Positions 41,501-56,500 of a stretch of DNA of 64,000 nucleotides are shown here, piece after piece. Source of the stretch: Cloeon dipterum (taxonomy: Eukaryota > Arthropoda > Insecta > Ephemeroptera > Baetidae). The position numbers were made by a program, and so were the translations under genes. Under the pieces are notes generated by a model. That model did not search any database and was not told the DNA's origin. It saw only the letters and a program-made list of their open reading frames with translations. The stretch spans positions 30,587,681-30,651,680 of the forward strand of contig NC_088786.1 of NCBI RefSeq assembly GCF_949628265.1. Direction: 5' to 3'. Every line of letters begins with the position of its first letter. Within the stretch, counting starts at the first letter, position 1.

Positions 41501-44500
41501 CGCTGATTGAAAAGTAGTTCATTCCTGAGAGTGATGAAAATGTAACTTGCAACGTGTGCACTGCAGTGTTGAAATCCGTAACATTTTCACCACGTGTACT
41601 TTTCAATTAGTTGGGAAACGCTGATTTCGCATGCTAGCCAACTTTTTGCTCGACGGCAAAACTAGACAAGTTAGAGTTATCATCATTAAGACATTATTCA
41701 TTAGTTTGATTTTTGTAATTTTGGCTAATGGTGTAAGACACACGAATATTACGATGTGTATTTTTACGACTGTCAAAATTTTTATTGTGATACTAAGCTC
41801 ACTGTGGAATGTATAAAATTCATATTTTAAAGTTTTGGTTTTTTAATTAGCTCTTTTTATAATCATATCAGAGAATTAAAGTGGAACTTTACAGAGGCCA
41901 ACAATTGCGAAAATTTTGCATTTTTTCCAAGTAATTCATTAATTCTAGTGTTTGTGGAATTAAGCATTAGTTAATATCTGCATAGTGAATTATTAAAATC
42001 TGGATAAAGTAACACTTAAATTTCAGAATTTGAACAGTTTATCGAAAAATTGAACGGTTTTTATCAATGATTTCTTCGCTTTTTTTATTCCTCTCTTCGC
42101 GATTTATCCTACGGAGTACAAATTAGGAGGTAAATTTCCCTTCTGGGAAAATTAATTCAGATTTCTAATAAGGAGAAAGTATTCTCGCTGCTTGATTATT
42201 TCTCATTTATTTTAATTCTTCATTATATTTATTTAAACATCTAATTTTTAGAGAGTTTGTTAACTAAATGTAAAAAGGATTTTTCGCAATTTTTGTGTAC
42301 ACCACCTTTGCTATGGTTAAATTGAAATAAATAAGAAAATTGTATGGATTAAACGAGACTAAAAGTATGTTAAAAGGAAACTGGCGAGTCTGGTTTTCCA
42401 CTTGATATGCATTTCATGATTATTAATCATCTTTAGTGCTTCTGTAAGATTTCTTATGATTCTGTGGTGGGGATGTGAAAAGCGTGTCAGGCAAGAAAAG
42501 AGGAAATATTTAGCTAACATTGATGTTTATAAACAATTAAGACGTAGTGTAATAGGGTAAAACACTTGATCTATTACTAACAATCGAAGCTCGTTTAGCA
42601 GTTACGAGCTCTATTCTAGGAAAAAAGACGATCCTGAAGTGACTGATTCAGCTTTTTGAAAAGGTCTGAAAGACACGGAAGGGTGCCTGCCGTTTGAGTC
42701 GGACTTCCGCCCACGCAGACTTGTAGAAATAAATGGGCATTTTGTGAGGACGCCCGGCAGGGGATGCCAAGGCCAAGAAGAGCGAGTGCATTCAAACCAC
42801 CCACGTTTCAGCGGAGCGGAATTCAAATCAGGCCGACTGCTCTATCTGTCTCGGCCTCGATCAACGTGGCTAGGGCGCGCCGCCCCTAATCAATTTATTT
42901 ACGGCGCGCGCGAGCAACTTTTCGCCGCCGCTCCATATTGGGACCCTCAGGGGCGGCTCTCTTGCTTTTTTTACTCTGGCGCCCCACATTCCGCACGTCT
43001 GCTTTATGTGCACGTGCCCCAAGCAAACACCTTTCGAACACGACACCCTTTTGGCGATTCACATGCTCCCGAACCGACTAGTGACCGCTAGCTGCGCGAC
43101 CGATCAGGTTTTCATTGACAACCTCCTTCTCAGTCATCTTCGCACAATGGCAGCGTGTGGGAAGCTAGCGGCACGTGCTTCCTTCCTTTTCCTGCTTTTT
43201 GTGCCGTAAAAAGCTCGGCCAGCTGCCGCGTCTGATGACCTCATTATCAGCTTCATTTGCTCTTTTCACCATAGTAAAAGAAGCACCACCTGACGCTGAC
43301 GTTTATGAGCTACGAAATTATGCGCTTGTAAAGTCTCATTTGTACGGCAGTAACTTTTCTAAATTTTCATCTCTTGCTGCATTGCAGGAAAAGCAGGGAG
43401 CATCTGCCCAACTTTTTACTTAAGATGATGAAATGCCATTTCCAGACTCTTTAACTAATTTTTTTGGTCCAAATGCATCAAGAAATTGCACGAGAAATAA
43501 TTTTTATAAATTACTCCACAGTTTTATATACAGTTTTATATTCAATAAAATAATATTTAAGCTTTAAAGAGAATCTTTGCAGGGCAATTGAATGCATCAT
43601 TTTGTGTTTGTTAAGATTAAGCTAAATTGAGATAAATTTCCTTCAGATCACACGCACAAATAGTTAATTCGACCAACAAATGCATCGTCAGAGATTTTCG
43701 TTTAAAGAAGCAGTAACCAAGAATCAACCAAATATTTGTAACAGAAACACTCAGCTTTTCGTGTTTTTTAAAGTCTATCAAATGGTATGCACCACGTGAG
43801 GAAACTTCCTTTTGACGAAATAAATCACGATTATCAGTACTTTAACAGCACTCGCCACTTGAAAATTAAATTTTGAGCCGTATTTATTAATTTTTTTGAA
43901 AAAGTTTAACCTGATAATAAGGCTTTTTTTAGAATTGCTGAGGATAAAAATATTTTCCTGCATGGTGCACTATCCACATTTAGGAGACCTGAATAAAAAC
44001 AGAAAACCCGGCAACAACCATATAGAGTGGCAAAATCTGGAGCTCAATTAGTCTCTCCTTGACGTCAATGGAGTAACTTTGGAAACCATTGCTATCTTGC
44101 AAGAAGTCTGTGCTCCATTTTACAACACAGTCCTGTTTGGCGAGCGTGGAAAACGGACGTAGAAAAACACAAAGCAATCCCTGGTGGTCACCCATCCAAA
44201 AACATATTAGTTCTCCCCGGGAAACATGCGATGAGAGGCTCTGTTTCAGGGTGATAAATGCGATTATGTCAGAGCGTAAAATACCGTTCCCGCAGCTGCC
44301 TGCCTGCGCGAAAAGCCCCCGAGTGTGTAGGCAAAAAGTTTACCAGCAGTGTGATGCGGGACGGCATACCCCACTTAAATTACGATTCAAAAAGCGCCAG
44401 CGAGCGATCCGAACGAGCTATTCACAAGTTTGCTTTTGACCAATAGAAATTAAAAAAAAATATGAAAAATTGCTTTTCCACGAATGGTTTTTCGTAGAAA

Positions 44501-47500
44501 TCTCGAGAATTCAAATCCAATTTTCGTTATTGCTTTAAAGTTTGATTGAAAACGTATTTTGTATTCTCTCATACTGGTTTTTTATGTAGGCAGGTTAGGG
44601 AGCAAGGCTCCCCCTCAAAAAATCAGAGCAGGAGTCTAAGGACAACAATAAAATTTTATTTTTAAAAATCTGACTCTAAATGTTTTAAGTGAAAGAACAT
44701 TCCTTTCTCCCAAGCAGATTGCATCAGTCTAAATTTGACAAAACTGATTTAAACCTCTGGTGATTTTTTATTTGCCAAAGTGTAGCGCTGTCGAGGAAAC
44801 GTCAAAGCTTCCAAACTCGAAACTGATTTGCACAAAGACCTTTGTTGCTGTAGAGTGCGGTTTATTTAGGAAAGCGAAATTTGCATTTACACGACACTCA
44901 CAGCTGTGACGGCTAAGGGCACAAAAGGTGTTTCGGTTTCGACACTCCCAAACATGCACACGTGTGTTTCTATGTGTTCCTTCCTCAATGGTTTTGCCCG
45001 TGTTATTGAGAACGGAGATGGTATATATCAAGAAGGCAAGAACCAACTCCTACACAAGCTGCCAAAATAATCAAAGAGCAACTTAATTCCACTGCGGATT
45101 GCGACTCTGAATTTGAGTGGGCGCCTCAGGTGTTAATTTAATTAGACGTATGTCTTTTAGTTCTCAGAAGTCATTCGTTGGGACCTTTTCCTCAAAAGCT
45201 TGTGAGTCAATATGTTTTTACTACTGTTAAAATATTGGAAAATTAACAAATGAAAGTGTCCGCATTTCATCTTATGACGTAACTATGGTTATGATGGAAC
45301 TGTTAGAAGTTTCGGTAATCCTGTAGAAGATTAAAGAGACAGACACAATTAATCTTCACGCAGTGAAAAGCACGTGCACGTCTGGGACAAAAATGAAAAG
45401 GCCCTGCTTTTTGACCCTTCACGCGCAAAAAAGATCCTTTTCATCCACTCATCCAGGTCAGTCTAAGCAGCGGACGAGACCAGCTTAGTTTTCCCTACTG
45501 ACGTAGTCTCAATGCTTCAGTCCACATGGGCTTGGATGCTTTTTTTTATTCCCCTGCTGTTTCTCTTTCGCCAAACCGGCCGACCCGATTTAAGCCGTCG
45601 TAAAGAAAATATATCATGCACTCCGTTCATCTCCGGTTGAAACCTTACTAGTGAGTGTTTGCACCAATTTAATCAGCATATATACTTAAAAAATCTATTT
45701 TTCAAGGGAAAATCTGATGTGTTGCAACTTGAAGAATAGACATCTCTGACAAAGATGCTCGTAGGATATTACGTTTTGTTGTTAGAGTCAATTTTGATCA
45801 CTTTTTAACGAAATAAGTAAAATCACCAGGGATCAAAAACCAACCCAAATTATTAAAAACTTTGTATTAAAATTGCCAGAGCACTGTACCTAACAAAAAA
45901 AATGGCAATTTCATCAGCTTCATTAAAATTTTACAGACATTTCAGAATAGCCCATCGGTCTCATCAAAAATGTCAACAAACCAAAACTAATCTAAATTGC
46001 ACAGAAACTTTATTTTATTTTTATAAATTTTGAATATCTTTTCAACCCTCCGTAAATTGCTAAAAAGGTAAAAAAAATAACCACATATACTGAACTTTGC
46101 TAACGTCACTCTAGGGTTTAAACAAATACGATGATATTCTCCACCAGCTAAATTGTAGAGTCTTAAAAATTTCTCTTTGGGCAAAGTTGGGCATATTCGA
46201 GGGTTTTTTGCCAAATAATTTACTCATAGTGTAAACAACGATCTAAGTAAAACGATTACAAATTTTGTAGGTATGCTCTTTGGACAAACTTTAATCCAAA
46301 GCTGCAAAAGATAGTTTTCTTGCTCGTCTCTCAGGTAATGCCAGTTTATCGAGATCAACCTTGAACGCTTTTGCTGACAAGAGAGTGCACGTGCGAGCAA
46401 CGAGGAATCAACCACAAATTGATAATTGAAAGTTTTTCAAAGTCAAACAAGACGTTTGATTGGATCACGAGCGAGCTCAGTTTTATCTCTGGGCAAAACA
46501 GAGATTTTACTGCAGTGACGATGATCAGGTTAGAACTTTGCTTTTGACAAGGCCGTGTTTGCCTAGCAGCACATAATCCTCCTCGTTGAGTAGGGGTGTT
46601 TGTCGACGAGCTCCAACAGATTTTATCTGCTCTAAGTTGGCGTCTAAATTATTCCCGGGCCACGACAAGCGCGATCATTCACAATTTCCTAATCCCGACG
46701 ACGTGCGCCCGCTTCCTGCGCCGCCATAATTCTCGTGCAACGCGTGCGTGTAGGTTTGTGCTAATCGAAAATTATCTGCTACTGATCCATGTTAATGTAA
46801 AACGCGAGATCGTGCAGCTGTAACATTTATGTTCATGCCTGGCGGCGTCAACTTAATCACGTTGTTGCCACTCGAGAGAGTGAGAGAGACGGTTATGAAG
46901 TTGCACTAAATTTAACTGGCACGCAACGATCAGCCCTCGTTGACATAAACTCTTTGGCTTCCACAAGGCAGTGGTTTGTTTTACTCAGATTAAATTGTAC
47001 AATTTTTAGGACCAAACGTTATAAATAATGAATTTTAGAGATCAAAGATAGAATTTTAACAGAAGTTTCTTCTGATCGTGACATATCTTTTATGAAGCCT
47101 AACAATAAGAACAAAGTGATTTAAAACTCTTTTTGTGTGGAAACATGTCGGAAAGGTTAAAGTTGCTTCTTTTTTGCTGAAACCCACGCAATTATTGGAA
47201 ATATCAACCCTTGTACAATTTTTCAAAAGATCAATTCAGCAAGTTAAACCCTAGAGGTACGCTCTGTCTCCATCATTTTTTACGTACCAACTGACAAAAA
47301 TATTATCTCTACTCCACTTTATACGAACTAGCTAACTCGTTCACCACACAAAGGCATATTGGGTTCGACGCAGCCTTTGGCTCATTCAGTTCCGTCTGCA
47401 AGTAGCGTCCTGCCAAAAGAGGGCTTTAGAAAACTGAAGCACCCTCTGGTCAAGTGGATTGTTTCCACGCAAATAGGCTCAACGTCGCATCACCTTGAAT

Positions 47501-50500
47501 TACCTTTCTTTAAGCCTTTCCGTTCCAAATAAAGAGATGTGTAGGGTACCTATATACATTCCGTCAAACAATGACCATTCTGCAACACACAAATTCACAC
47601 AACAGACTAATCACATTGTTTGACGAGCATATATAAACCGACGCGACGCAATTCAAAAAGAGAGAATTCCTGCAGCAGCCTAGACGACCGGACCAACCCT
47701 GAGGACTATCTGGACGAGGACCCTGTAAGACGTAAAGATCGCCATCGCAGCAGGACGATGTAGCTTCCGTCCCCGATGTTGTCGATCGCACGCCTGGGCT
47801 TAAGCGGTACCATACTTCGGATGCTGCGCCCCGCTTCACCGAAGTCCCTGACGAACCCACTCGGACGCGTCCCGAGTCTTTAATCCGTCCCACTCTCCGA
47901 GCCTCACAATTCCACACATATTCAGCCCCGCAGCCAGTCTACACTTTTCCGATGTCGTCCCATTTCCACAAGTCGCAGTCCACACACGCAGCCCACAACT
48001 ACAGCTTTAATAAAATTCATAATATAGGAAAATACTGCGCATCATAATTCCTTCCTATAGATGTATTATTCAAGCTGAATTTTCGCAATCTCTTTATCTT
48101 TTTATCATCTTATATTAACGTTGATACGAGGGTTTTAAACAAATTTTGCCTAATTAACCACGAAATTGGAATATTAGTAAGATGGATAGAATGAAATATA
48201 ATTTTCAAGTTATTTAAAATATAAAACTATTAGGAATAATTAATTTAAAAAAAGATTTTGGTTTTTTCATTTCAAAGGTGCTTGGATACATAAAAATCCA
48301 TTGAGTTAATTTCATGCCCATCGTTTTCTATTCAAAGATCGAAGTGGTCCATTACGCAGGCTGATAAATAGGTCGTTTATCCTGTCAGCGGCAGCTATTG
48401 ATTGAAATTTAGAGTCCGACTACTTTGAATTCAACCTGTAAAATACTCCGGTGAGAGTAAAAAATATCCTTCTGCTTTTTTACTCAGCCAACCTTTTCCC
48501 TAATCACCCGGCTGCACTCTCACTTTTCTTGTTTACAGCATGGTCATCAAAAACCCTTACACCATAGCTTAGCTGGCTGGATGTTAATTTACGCCGGAGA
48601 TAAAGTGAACGAAGATTAGTGGTGCGAGGTTGATGGTAATTGTGACCGCATTATTACACGCTCCGCCGGTGCCATTGCAACATGACCTCGGCTCGCATCT
48701 CGGATGCTGCAGGAAAATGATTACAATGCTGAGAGACAGAGCCGAGTCCTGCTTTTCAACTTACACGCGCTACGTGTGCGCATTTTCTCGGTTAGCAACA
48801 CTGATGCAAAATAGCCCGGCGCTCGTTCTGCTTTGAACTGCTGGTTGCACACATTTCGATAGAAAAAGGGCTTAGTATGCCACATATACGCATTGGCGAG
48901 TTTCAAAACTTCCGCACGTGGAGCTGAAGATATCTTTGTTTCTTCCGTTTCTTCATTTACGTTTTGACTTTGTCGCGAGCATCATTATTCAAGAAAGCTG
49001 AATGAACTAAGTGTGCAACTTTTCCCCATGCAACATTTGTGCTATATTAAATTTCACGTATTTCAAGTTCAAGCTGCAATTCTCAGAGACCTTATGTAAA
49101 TTTCTGGATTGTTCACAGTTGATAGCTACGTGATTGGAATAAAGAGCGCTGCTCAAAATTTATGTTTAAACAAAGTGCGGTTCGAAAGTCAGCTGTAGGA
49201 ATTTCCACCGGAGTATTTAGCTCTACAGAAACGCAGATTATGTACCGAGCAAAGCTCCCGCTTTTCCGCGTTGTTATTTTCCGTATTTGCATTTTACACT
49301 GCACCGCTTGACTGCTTGCTCATTCGTTCTCAAACTATAGCTTATGTAAATACGAGCGTTTATCTGCTTGTGTTGCTAAGGCAAAAGCGTTGGTGAATGA
49401 TTTTAAATCTTTTTCTGATAATTCAGCGTTTTTAAATGCACCATTTATCTGAGACTTCGAAAATTAATTAACCCTAAAGTGAACGTGACCAATGTTGAGA
49501 GAAACACTGTACTTTTAGAATGAGCGTAAAAGTTTTGTCTTTGTTTGCCTTCAGAGATGAGTGCAAGCGGACGTTTTCAACGATCACTTATTCAGAATTC
49601 TCTGCAGGTATTACTATAGTATTAATTTTATTTTGGTAGCGATGTACATCTGATAAAACCTGCGGGGTCGAAACAGCCACTGTACAGTTTTAGAATGTGT
49701 ATTTTTTCTAATTATTTCAATTTTTACTGTTTATCTATGGGAGAGGCTATTGAAAAATCAATTTTATTTAGAAAAAAATTGGTTTGACTTTACAAGTTAG
49801 ATGGCTCAAATTAATTTTAATCTATCTCGGGAAATAATTTTATAGAATATGGTGGAGCCAAAAATTGTTGGAAAAACAATCATTCTAGATATATACGATG
49901 CTCACATTTTCAAACAATAAGGATGCTCAGGGCTTCGCGGCAAACAGTGCTATTGGAAATCGTGACGGCGAAAGAGAGCGAATTTAATTAGTTTAGCAAA
50001 CGGAAAGCAAGGAGCCTCTCTTTTGTTTTTCTGTCGGCGTGGCGTACGGCTTGAGTAAATGTTGTGACTGGCTGTTTTGGCTGCAAACTGGCATGCTAAT
50101 TTAGAACACAAACACAAATTTGAACAGATGCTAAAAAATTACAGGCTTTGGTTGGTTAATTAATAACTTCAGAAAAACTGATCTGAACCAAAATTTTTCA
50201 TATTTGAGCAAAGAGTATTAATACTGTTTATTAAAAGATGTGCTCTGTGAAGATGGAGATGGATCTCTCTCGAATGAAACGCGAAAACTGACGCTTTCCG
50301 CGGAGAAACACGAGCCTGCAACAACACGCCCGCAGCTCGCATTGAAAGGAAACCCCTGAGTGCGTAGGCAAAAAGTTGGCTGGCAGTGTTATGCGGGATA
50401 GCCTATCCACTGCTTTGCCAATTACGCACACCCAGTGAGTTGGTAACGCGAGCAGAAAAGTGAGCGGAAAACTGGCCAGGATCAGGTGTCGTTGGTAATG

Positions 50501-53500
50501 GGCTAACAAATGGAAGGAGCAGTCTTATCTACAGCCAGATTTTTAAATCACACATTCAATGGTATATTTTTACTTTTGCACCGCACATTTTTTCAAATTT
50601 TTCTCTTGATTTTTAATTCACCGTTGGTTCAATTGTTAAGACTTAATAGGCAAGCACAAATTTCGACCCTCCGTTCCATTGTCTATATATATCAGTTAAG
50701 AGCCAGCCAGCTTTGTGCTGTTTTTACTGTTAATCATTTGGGCTGCAGAGAAAAAACAGCGAAGCTTTGCGTGATGTTCTCTATTCTACTTTCATTCGAG
50801 TTTGCTATGGCTGGACTTTTATTGAACAACTTTTGTGCTGGGCTTATAAATGAATTTTTTTACTCTGTCACTTTTGACCCACCGCTTTTACGGCCGAAAT
50901 AAAATGTGTCGGTGCGTTAGTAACATGATCACGGTGCCTGTTTATTGCAGCTCCATTGGTGCAGATTTATCGCTCCATTTTTTGCTGTTCGCAAAATGTG
51001 CTTCGCTCACGTCGAAAATCTCAAACGGTAGACATTTTCTCAATATAGATTGTTTTTCGATCAAACCGTTTTTTCAAACGCCTACATTTTCCGCATCAGT
51101 CATCAAGCGAGGAGGAAAAGAGGAATTTGGCATTGCGGCGCAGTTCAAGCGGAAGGAGAATTCCCATCGAGCTTATTGCTGTCGGCGGCCCACGCGGCGA
51201 TTGCTTTCCGCTCGCTCGCTTCGCCTCTCGCTGTCCGCTCGTTGTGATGATATCAACAACACGGAAAAGTTACCCCCGGTTTTTGAGGAACGTGTGTGTT
51301 TGTGCTCATCCGCTGACGGCGAAACCACTCACGCTTTTCGCAGCAAAACATGCGCAGCGAAGAGAGACGCAAAAAGAAGCAGACGCTGTTTATCCTTGGG
51401 ATGTAATTAAATTTGCAGGTATCCTGGCGCAAAGCAAAACACGTCCAGCTTCCAGGCTCATTGAAAATAAATTATCAATGATGCCAAAAGCCATAAAATA
51501 GCTCTCAAAGGAAGGTGTTGAGATTAGATACGATTTTTTTCGTTTTTATGATATTTAATCCAGTTAAAGATAAAATTGATACATCCAAAAGCGTTGATTT
51601 GGAGAGATTGATTGGTTCTCGTCCAGGCGCATATTATTATTTTTCACCTCTCTCACTCGGTTGGAAACCATAATATCGTTCATATTCACGACTGCCAGCA
51701 AGCGAAATTAAATTACCGCAGACGTCACAGTTCCGAGCCAGCGAGACCGAGCCGCGTGAAATATATCACCTGCAAATGCACGACTCTCGCTCTCGCTCCC
51801 GCAAAAAGCAGCACAAATTTCGCCGATAATGCTGAATAAGAGAAAAAGACCGATGGTGCCCCTTTTGTTGCCGCTGCCGAACAGGTTTTAAAAATAACTT
51901 TTGCGGGCCTGAAATTACCCTCTGTCCTCGCAGGAGGGAGCATTGGAGCTCATGAATTTTCATTGCTTTGCGGGGAAATGGCACAAACAGAGGTGGATCG
52001 GTCGACCGGTGTTAATACTTGTAAAACCACTTTTTACTCCTGCATAAAGGCAAGCACCTTTTTGGGGAAATTTTTAAATTAAATTAGAGTAAGCCACAGC
52101 CTCCGGACGCAATAGGATGCTTATTTATTAGGACTGCAACTATTAAACGAAACTAGGAAAAATTTGAATGAACAATTTATTAAACGCAATTATCCGTGCA
52201 ACACTAAGCCTGCAATTATTGTTTATCGTCAATTTTTAAATCACTTTGCCGTTTCTCTTAAACTAGTCTTTTTGTTATACATTTCTAAATATAATACTTT
52301 TCACACCATACACCTCACAATCTATATTTACAAATTTCTTTAGGTTCATAATGAGACATCTGATGGACACAGAACAAACATCGTGCTTTGACTCGCTCTA
52401 ATGTTTCAAAGTCAGTCATGGTAAGGTACGCAGCCAAATAACTTTTATGCCATAAGAGGCATTAGGGGATACTTTTAGCTCAAAGACTTTAACTGCAGTT
52501 TCAATCGAAAGTTTATGCAAATTTTTAATGCTATAAGTTGTCAGAAGGGCAGCCCTAGCTCGTTCTCCACATGCATACCAAAAAGACTCCCGAAAAGCCA
52601 GAAAAGGCAAAAATTTTCTTTAGTAATATTTATTTGGAATTTATTTATTTATTTAATTTCATTTTACAGAGCTTTGTCAAATTCATATGTGATTTCTAAT
52701 TTTTTATTCTTCAATTAAGTCTGTAATGTGGTGAGTGATCGGGCTAGTATAGCCATTTTTGTAATTATCCTGGCCATGAGTTTCAGAACTTTCTCACTAA
52801 CACTACGAACGTCTATGTATTCATAATGTTATATTTTGACATCAATATTAAGTTTTAAAAATGCCATTTCATCTGCTATCGGAGATATAAAATGAAATAA
52901 ATTGAAAATTTTTATCTGCTCTAAAAAGACAAGAAATTATATCAGCTTTCAAACGTGAGGTAAAATTTTAATATTTTTTTATCGCTTCATCCTTTCGAGA
53001 TGGGTAGTGAGTGACATCAGCCCGCAATCGACCTCAAACATCGCTCGGATTCTCACATTGCAAGTGCACGCTAAGCATGCGCTCAAACATTTGGTTTCAC
53101 ATATCTTACAATCAGAACATCAAATATGACCCATCAATCGATTTGTCTCATTGCATATTGTAACTGAAGACCAAAATTGGTAGAATTGGCGAATCGAAAA
53201 ATTTCGAATCCTATTCGATATTGGATGACATCACGCCAGACACGGATTTAAACAATTCAAGACCTATTAAAATGTATAAAATTTCCTTAAAAGTTTATGT
53301 TTGAGATTTTTGGAAATGAGCCGAAACCCATTTTAAGAAACCCCCCTCAAATTTATATGTTATTCACAGGAAGACAGAATACAATTCTATTCGTTGTCAG
53401 TCTAGGCTTTTTTAGCTCCGAATGTTACGAGCTCCAGGAATAACTCATTCCCTCGTCTGAAAAGACTATGTTTACGAGTGGTGCGAAAGGACCCTCATTC

Positions 53501-56500
53501 GCTCTGTCTAACACACCCAAATCGTTGATTTCTTTTCCTGTGACGTCACTAACCATTCATCATAGACGCAGTTGGATGTTGAGCGAGATGCAGAAATACA
53601 AAATCACGCAGTGTTGGCGGTCTCAGTCTGGCGAAACAAATAAAGGCCGCGCTGCAGATCAAAAGAATCGTGTCAATGCCAAACTGCTTTTTCATCTGCC
53701 GCCTTTGCGCACAGAAAAATGGAGTCCAAGATAAATTTTCCCATCAGCGCCTTTTTGCCTGGAAATGTTTGCGTTCGGATATTGGAATTAAGGAGGACAT
53801 ACACATCGTTTGCATGCAGGGCAGTAAAATTTAATAGCACATTGCAATCCACTTCAAATCACGCTCGTGCTCACTTGCTCTTGCACAAAGTAGGGCAACA
53901 GCATAAACTGACTGAACATGAAATTTTAATTCACCTGCAATATTTCTCGTTTTTATTTCACAAGGCAATTTTCCATCGAAGGTCTTTTGCTCCAGCTTCC
54001 ACAAAGGGAGTCGAGTCAAATTAAGTTCTTGAAGAGAAGAAATAATGTACCAACCACTATAATTTGAATACATTACAACTTGCTGAGCTTGTTGGGGATG
54101 TGGAAAAATAGCCAAGAGCAATACATAATTCTATGGAATAAAAAGGGATAGTATTTTTTAACAGGAAAAATGTTCCACAGATCAATTGATAAAAAGTGTT
54201 GCTAGCCAGCAGACGAAGAATTATTTGTAAGCGGTCTAAAACAGACACTCCGCGCGGTGACATAAAAAAATCTTCAAAACATTTTGTAAGAATTAGGAAG
54301 AGTGCGACCGCCGTTACGATGATGAGTTCAGGGACCCAAAATCATAAGGCCGAAAGTGGTTTTTACAGAAAAGACTGATATCTGGGGGTAAATTTAAGCG
54401 AGCCGCCAGCCGCCGTGAATTTGTTCAAGGGGTCGGATTACGGCAACTTTGACAGAAAATGGCAATGCTGGGCATAAGGCTAGCATTATAGTACAGTGTT
54501 TCAAGGTCGAGCTTAAAAACGGTGCCGTAATCCGCCCCAAGGCGCCAGTAAAAAAATCGAAAAGTGCTGGGGAAAAAATTGGTCTCCGGTCCTTCGGACT
54601 GTTAAGCACCGTCAAACTTCAATTTCAATTTTTGTCAGCCTCGTCAGCCGTTGACGAAAGGAAATAATACAAAGTCGAATCTCTCTACTTTCCAATTGAG
54701 CAGATGCTAATTCTTTGATCACGCGCCTTTTCCATGAGAGGTAATTGTTGAAAACATCGCTCTTTAATTGAAGCGAAACACACTTTTCCGCTTTCACAAT
54801 AAAATCAGTAAATCTATAGGGACGACCGAGTGCTTAGAGGCGGATGGTTCGTGTGACCGCAAATTGTGTAACGATAAATGTAGCACCTGTTTTGCCCACA
54901 ACGGATCCCTCAATGATTATGCAACGATATTAGAAAAACCGCTGTAACCGCTCTTGAATTACTATCATTACCCATCGAGTGCTACTTCGATTTTAGTTTC
55001 AAATTGAAAAGTTGTTGATGCAATGGTTTACAGCAGAAATCCGATCGGACACTAATCAAATACCATGCAGAACTGATATTGTTTTTACGATTTTTACATT
55101 AAGAAATGACAAATTCTTTTGCTTAAACTGGGTTAGACTCGCCCCTTTGAATCGGGTTGTGGCCGACGGGCGAAAACTGAAATCTTTATTTTTAAAATCA
55201 TCTTCCAGCTGTTAAACTATAATGCAAAATTACATAATACAATAATTCAAACCACCGACAACTATTGGCTCACAACAAAAAGGGCAGGACCGCGCTTCTG
55301 AACCGCTACAGTAGTACATATATACCGGGATTAATGAAAGAACACATAAGTATAGTACTTGTTTTTGTACATTTGATTCCCAGTTGGTATTTCGCTTCTC
55401 TTTTCCTTCAACCCTAGATGCGAAAAACTAATTTAATTGTTAATTAGCCACGCTTTTGCGAGCCATTTAGGGTCAAAAAAGAAGTAGCAGTACTGCTCAG
55501 TTAATGTTCAGGCGGGCGTCAAGGGACGCTAAAAGGCACGGCCAGGTGGAACGAATGCGCCTTTTCTGATGCAAATGGCTAGCCTCTCATTTAGAGCCGC
55601 GTGTGCGAAACGTAAAAAGTGAGAGAGGGAGAGAGAACGAAAGGGAACGAGCAGGGCATATGCTGCTGCGTGAGAAAAGTGGAGCGCAAACAATGGTATT
55701 TGCGAGCACCAACAACTCTTTTTGCGTGCCTGGACCCGCTGGATTAAATGCTTTTGGAGGCGGAATGGACAGTTTTGTTTCGAGCGAATAACGTGCCGCA
55801 GATTTTGCCCCCGACATTAAAAGAAAAAACAAAAATCGAGTTAGCAACTTGGGTGGATTTGAAATTCTCTTGGAAAGCATGAAATTCATCCCTGTCTGTG
55901 AGAGTTATTTTTTTCCGTTCAATAAAAAGGCGACAGTGATAGTTTGTCCCCAAATTTTGTCACAAAAGCAACCTTTGAGAAGCCAATAATTCGATTTATT
56001 GCAATCTCTCAAATTAATTGTATGAGTAAGTTAAATAAATACATTTGATATTAAAACAATTTTCATGAAAAAATTCGATTTTTAAAATTGTAACATCAGT
56101 CAGAACTCAACAAAAATACGATCGGTTTGACAAAAAATTCATCGGTAAAATTTAAATCCCGGCACTCTGTACCTATTACAGCTAGCACAAGCTAGCGTTG
56201 ATTGCCTGTGCCGTAAAGTGGGCTTAAATTTTATGAAGTATGTATCATGAAGCGATCCTAAATTTTAAGCTTAATGAATTGCAAACAAACTACCACTTTG
56301 TGCGCAGAATTGTAATCTCGGTGGCTACAAACAAAGCAAAATGAATAATGTTCCATTCCCAAATTACGTCCTAAATTTTATATGACTCCTTCCACACTCA
56401 CAACAATACGGCACCGGTCCTTTTTCCTGCTCAGAGTCGACGACAGAATAAAGGCAAAGGCAGCACATTTCCTTGAGAGCGAAGAGAAAGGAAAATAAAA

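Noticed and set aside
47350..47400. Sequence resembling a tRNA T-loop (GGGTTCGAC)
   Set aside because: No matching acceptor stem, D arm or anticodon arm could be placed around it.
47564..47917. 117-codon minus-strand open frame
   Set aside because: No recognisable domain, and it opposes the TATA and poly(A) signals of the GC-rich block. Treated as chance.
50510..51501. Overlapping plus-strand open frames of 124-186 codons
   Set aside because: Several frames are open at once, composition is not coding-like, and no motif or splice structure supports them.
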